Shown here: piece by piece, positions 50,532-50,770 of the stretch
Layout: the number at the start of each line of letters is the position of its first letter
Position numbering within the stretch: position 1 is the stretch's first letter
DNA from: Tannerella sp.
GTDB taxonomy: Bacteria > Bacteroidota > Bacteroidia > Bacteroidales > Tannerellaceae
NCBI GenBank assembly: GCA_031271805.1
Contig: JAISUX010000006.1
Coordinates: 1 to 50,770 of the forward strand
Reading direction: 5' to 3'
Length of the DNA stretch: 50,770 bases
Notes under the pieces: model-generated
Told to the model about the DNA's origin: nothing
Databases searched by the model: none
Seen by the model: only the letters and a program-made list of their open reading frames with translations
Made by a program: the position numbers and the translations under genes

Positions 50532-50770
50532 ATGAGGTTACGGGATTATATAGCGACATTTAGGACTGCATTACGGGCGCCGTTGGAGTGCCACCCAAGG
50601 TTGGTATGGAAATTTATGTATAACTTTGCGTGGAAAAGTATGCTGAATATCAGTCGCTTCGAGAAACGGCAGGCTAAGGGCGAACCGTTTTTTCCGGCTT
50701 TCCTGATGATATCGGTTACGGAGAGATGCAACCTCTCATGCAGCGGCTGTTGGGTATCGCATGGCGGACA
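50532..50770 (+). CDS. Radical SAM protein (partial, 3' end outside)
   Basis: Only the first 79 residues are in the window. After a basic, aromatic N-terminal segment (MRLRDYIATFRTALRAP) comes ISVTERCNLSCSGCWVS, the CxxxCxxC motif that binds the [4Fe-4S] cluster of radical SAM enzymes. The gene follows the ferredoxin-like gene by 5 nt. Substrate cannot be told from this part. The long N-terminal extension before the cluster resembles SPASM/twitch or heme-type radical SAM proteins only loosely. Confidence 0.85.
   Translation, partial: MRLRDYIATFRTALRAPLECHPRLVWKFMYNFAWKSMLNISRFEKRQAKGEPFFPAFLMISVTERCNLSCSGCWVSHGG

Overview
The window reads as a chromosomal segment of a member of the Bacteroidales (phylum Bacteroidota). 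The evidence is: promoters of the form TTG-N19/20-TAnnTTTG in front of many genes, almost no Shine-Dalgarno sequences, a C-terminal type IX secretion (T9SS) sorting domain, Nudix-type AraR regulation of arabinose genes, a murT-murK-murQ operon as in Tannerella, and many signal-peptide or twin-arginine glycosidases. Family or genus cannot be fixed from sequence alone. No rRNA, tRNA, CRISPR array, IS element or phage gene was seen.

Layout. 1-2.4 kb: start of a surface lipoprotein, a 5'-truncated remnant of a T9SS cargo gene that still has its terminator, then a small Cys-rich exported protein and a ROK sugar kinase. 2.5-10.3 kb: envelope genes (TPR protein, outer-membrane barrel, DsbD) and MazG, convergent with dnaA. 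10.3-17.1 kb: housekeeping genes on the minus strand (dnaA, an MCE/MlaD protein, N-acetylmuramoyl-L-alanine amidase, rpsF-rpsR-rplI, guaA). 17.2-19.1 kb: a coiled-coil membrane protein and a Tat-exported TIM-barrel protein.

19.1-40.9 kb is a long co-directional minus-strand carbohydrate region. In transcription order it holds GH78 and GH106 rhamnosidase-type enzymes, a pair of palindromic operator-like sites, a sodium/sugar symporter, the Nudix-like regulator AraR, araA, araB, a GH51 arabinofuranosidase, a degenerate protease-TPR protein with its own promoter, transketolase, rpiB, a GH127 arabinofuranosidase, two ThuA-domain proteins and a GH20-like enzyme. Together they would free L-arabinose from glycans, import and phosphorylate it, and feed it to the pentose phosphate pathway. 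No araD and no SusC/SusD pair lie in the window.

41.0-50.8 kb is on the plus strand: a metallophosphatase, a small outer-membrane protein, a leader region with two short ORFs and a tandem repeat, the MurNAc salvage operon murTKQ, an AAA-ATPase/PD-(D/E)XK gene, a GH29 fucosidase, trxB, a two-cluster ferredoxin-like protein and the start of a radical SAM gene.

The most unusual structure is a heptamer tandem-repeat family (unit GATTTTA) at four loci. At three of them the repeat supplies the stop codon of a gene. Two copies form a 28-bp perfect direct repeat flanking the AAA-ATPase gene, which looks like a unit inserted between a promoter and the GH29 gene. Other notable points are strong Shine-Dalgarno sequences on rpsR and rplI only, a protease-like protein with all three catalytic residues lost, and the AraR-type operator pair.
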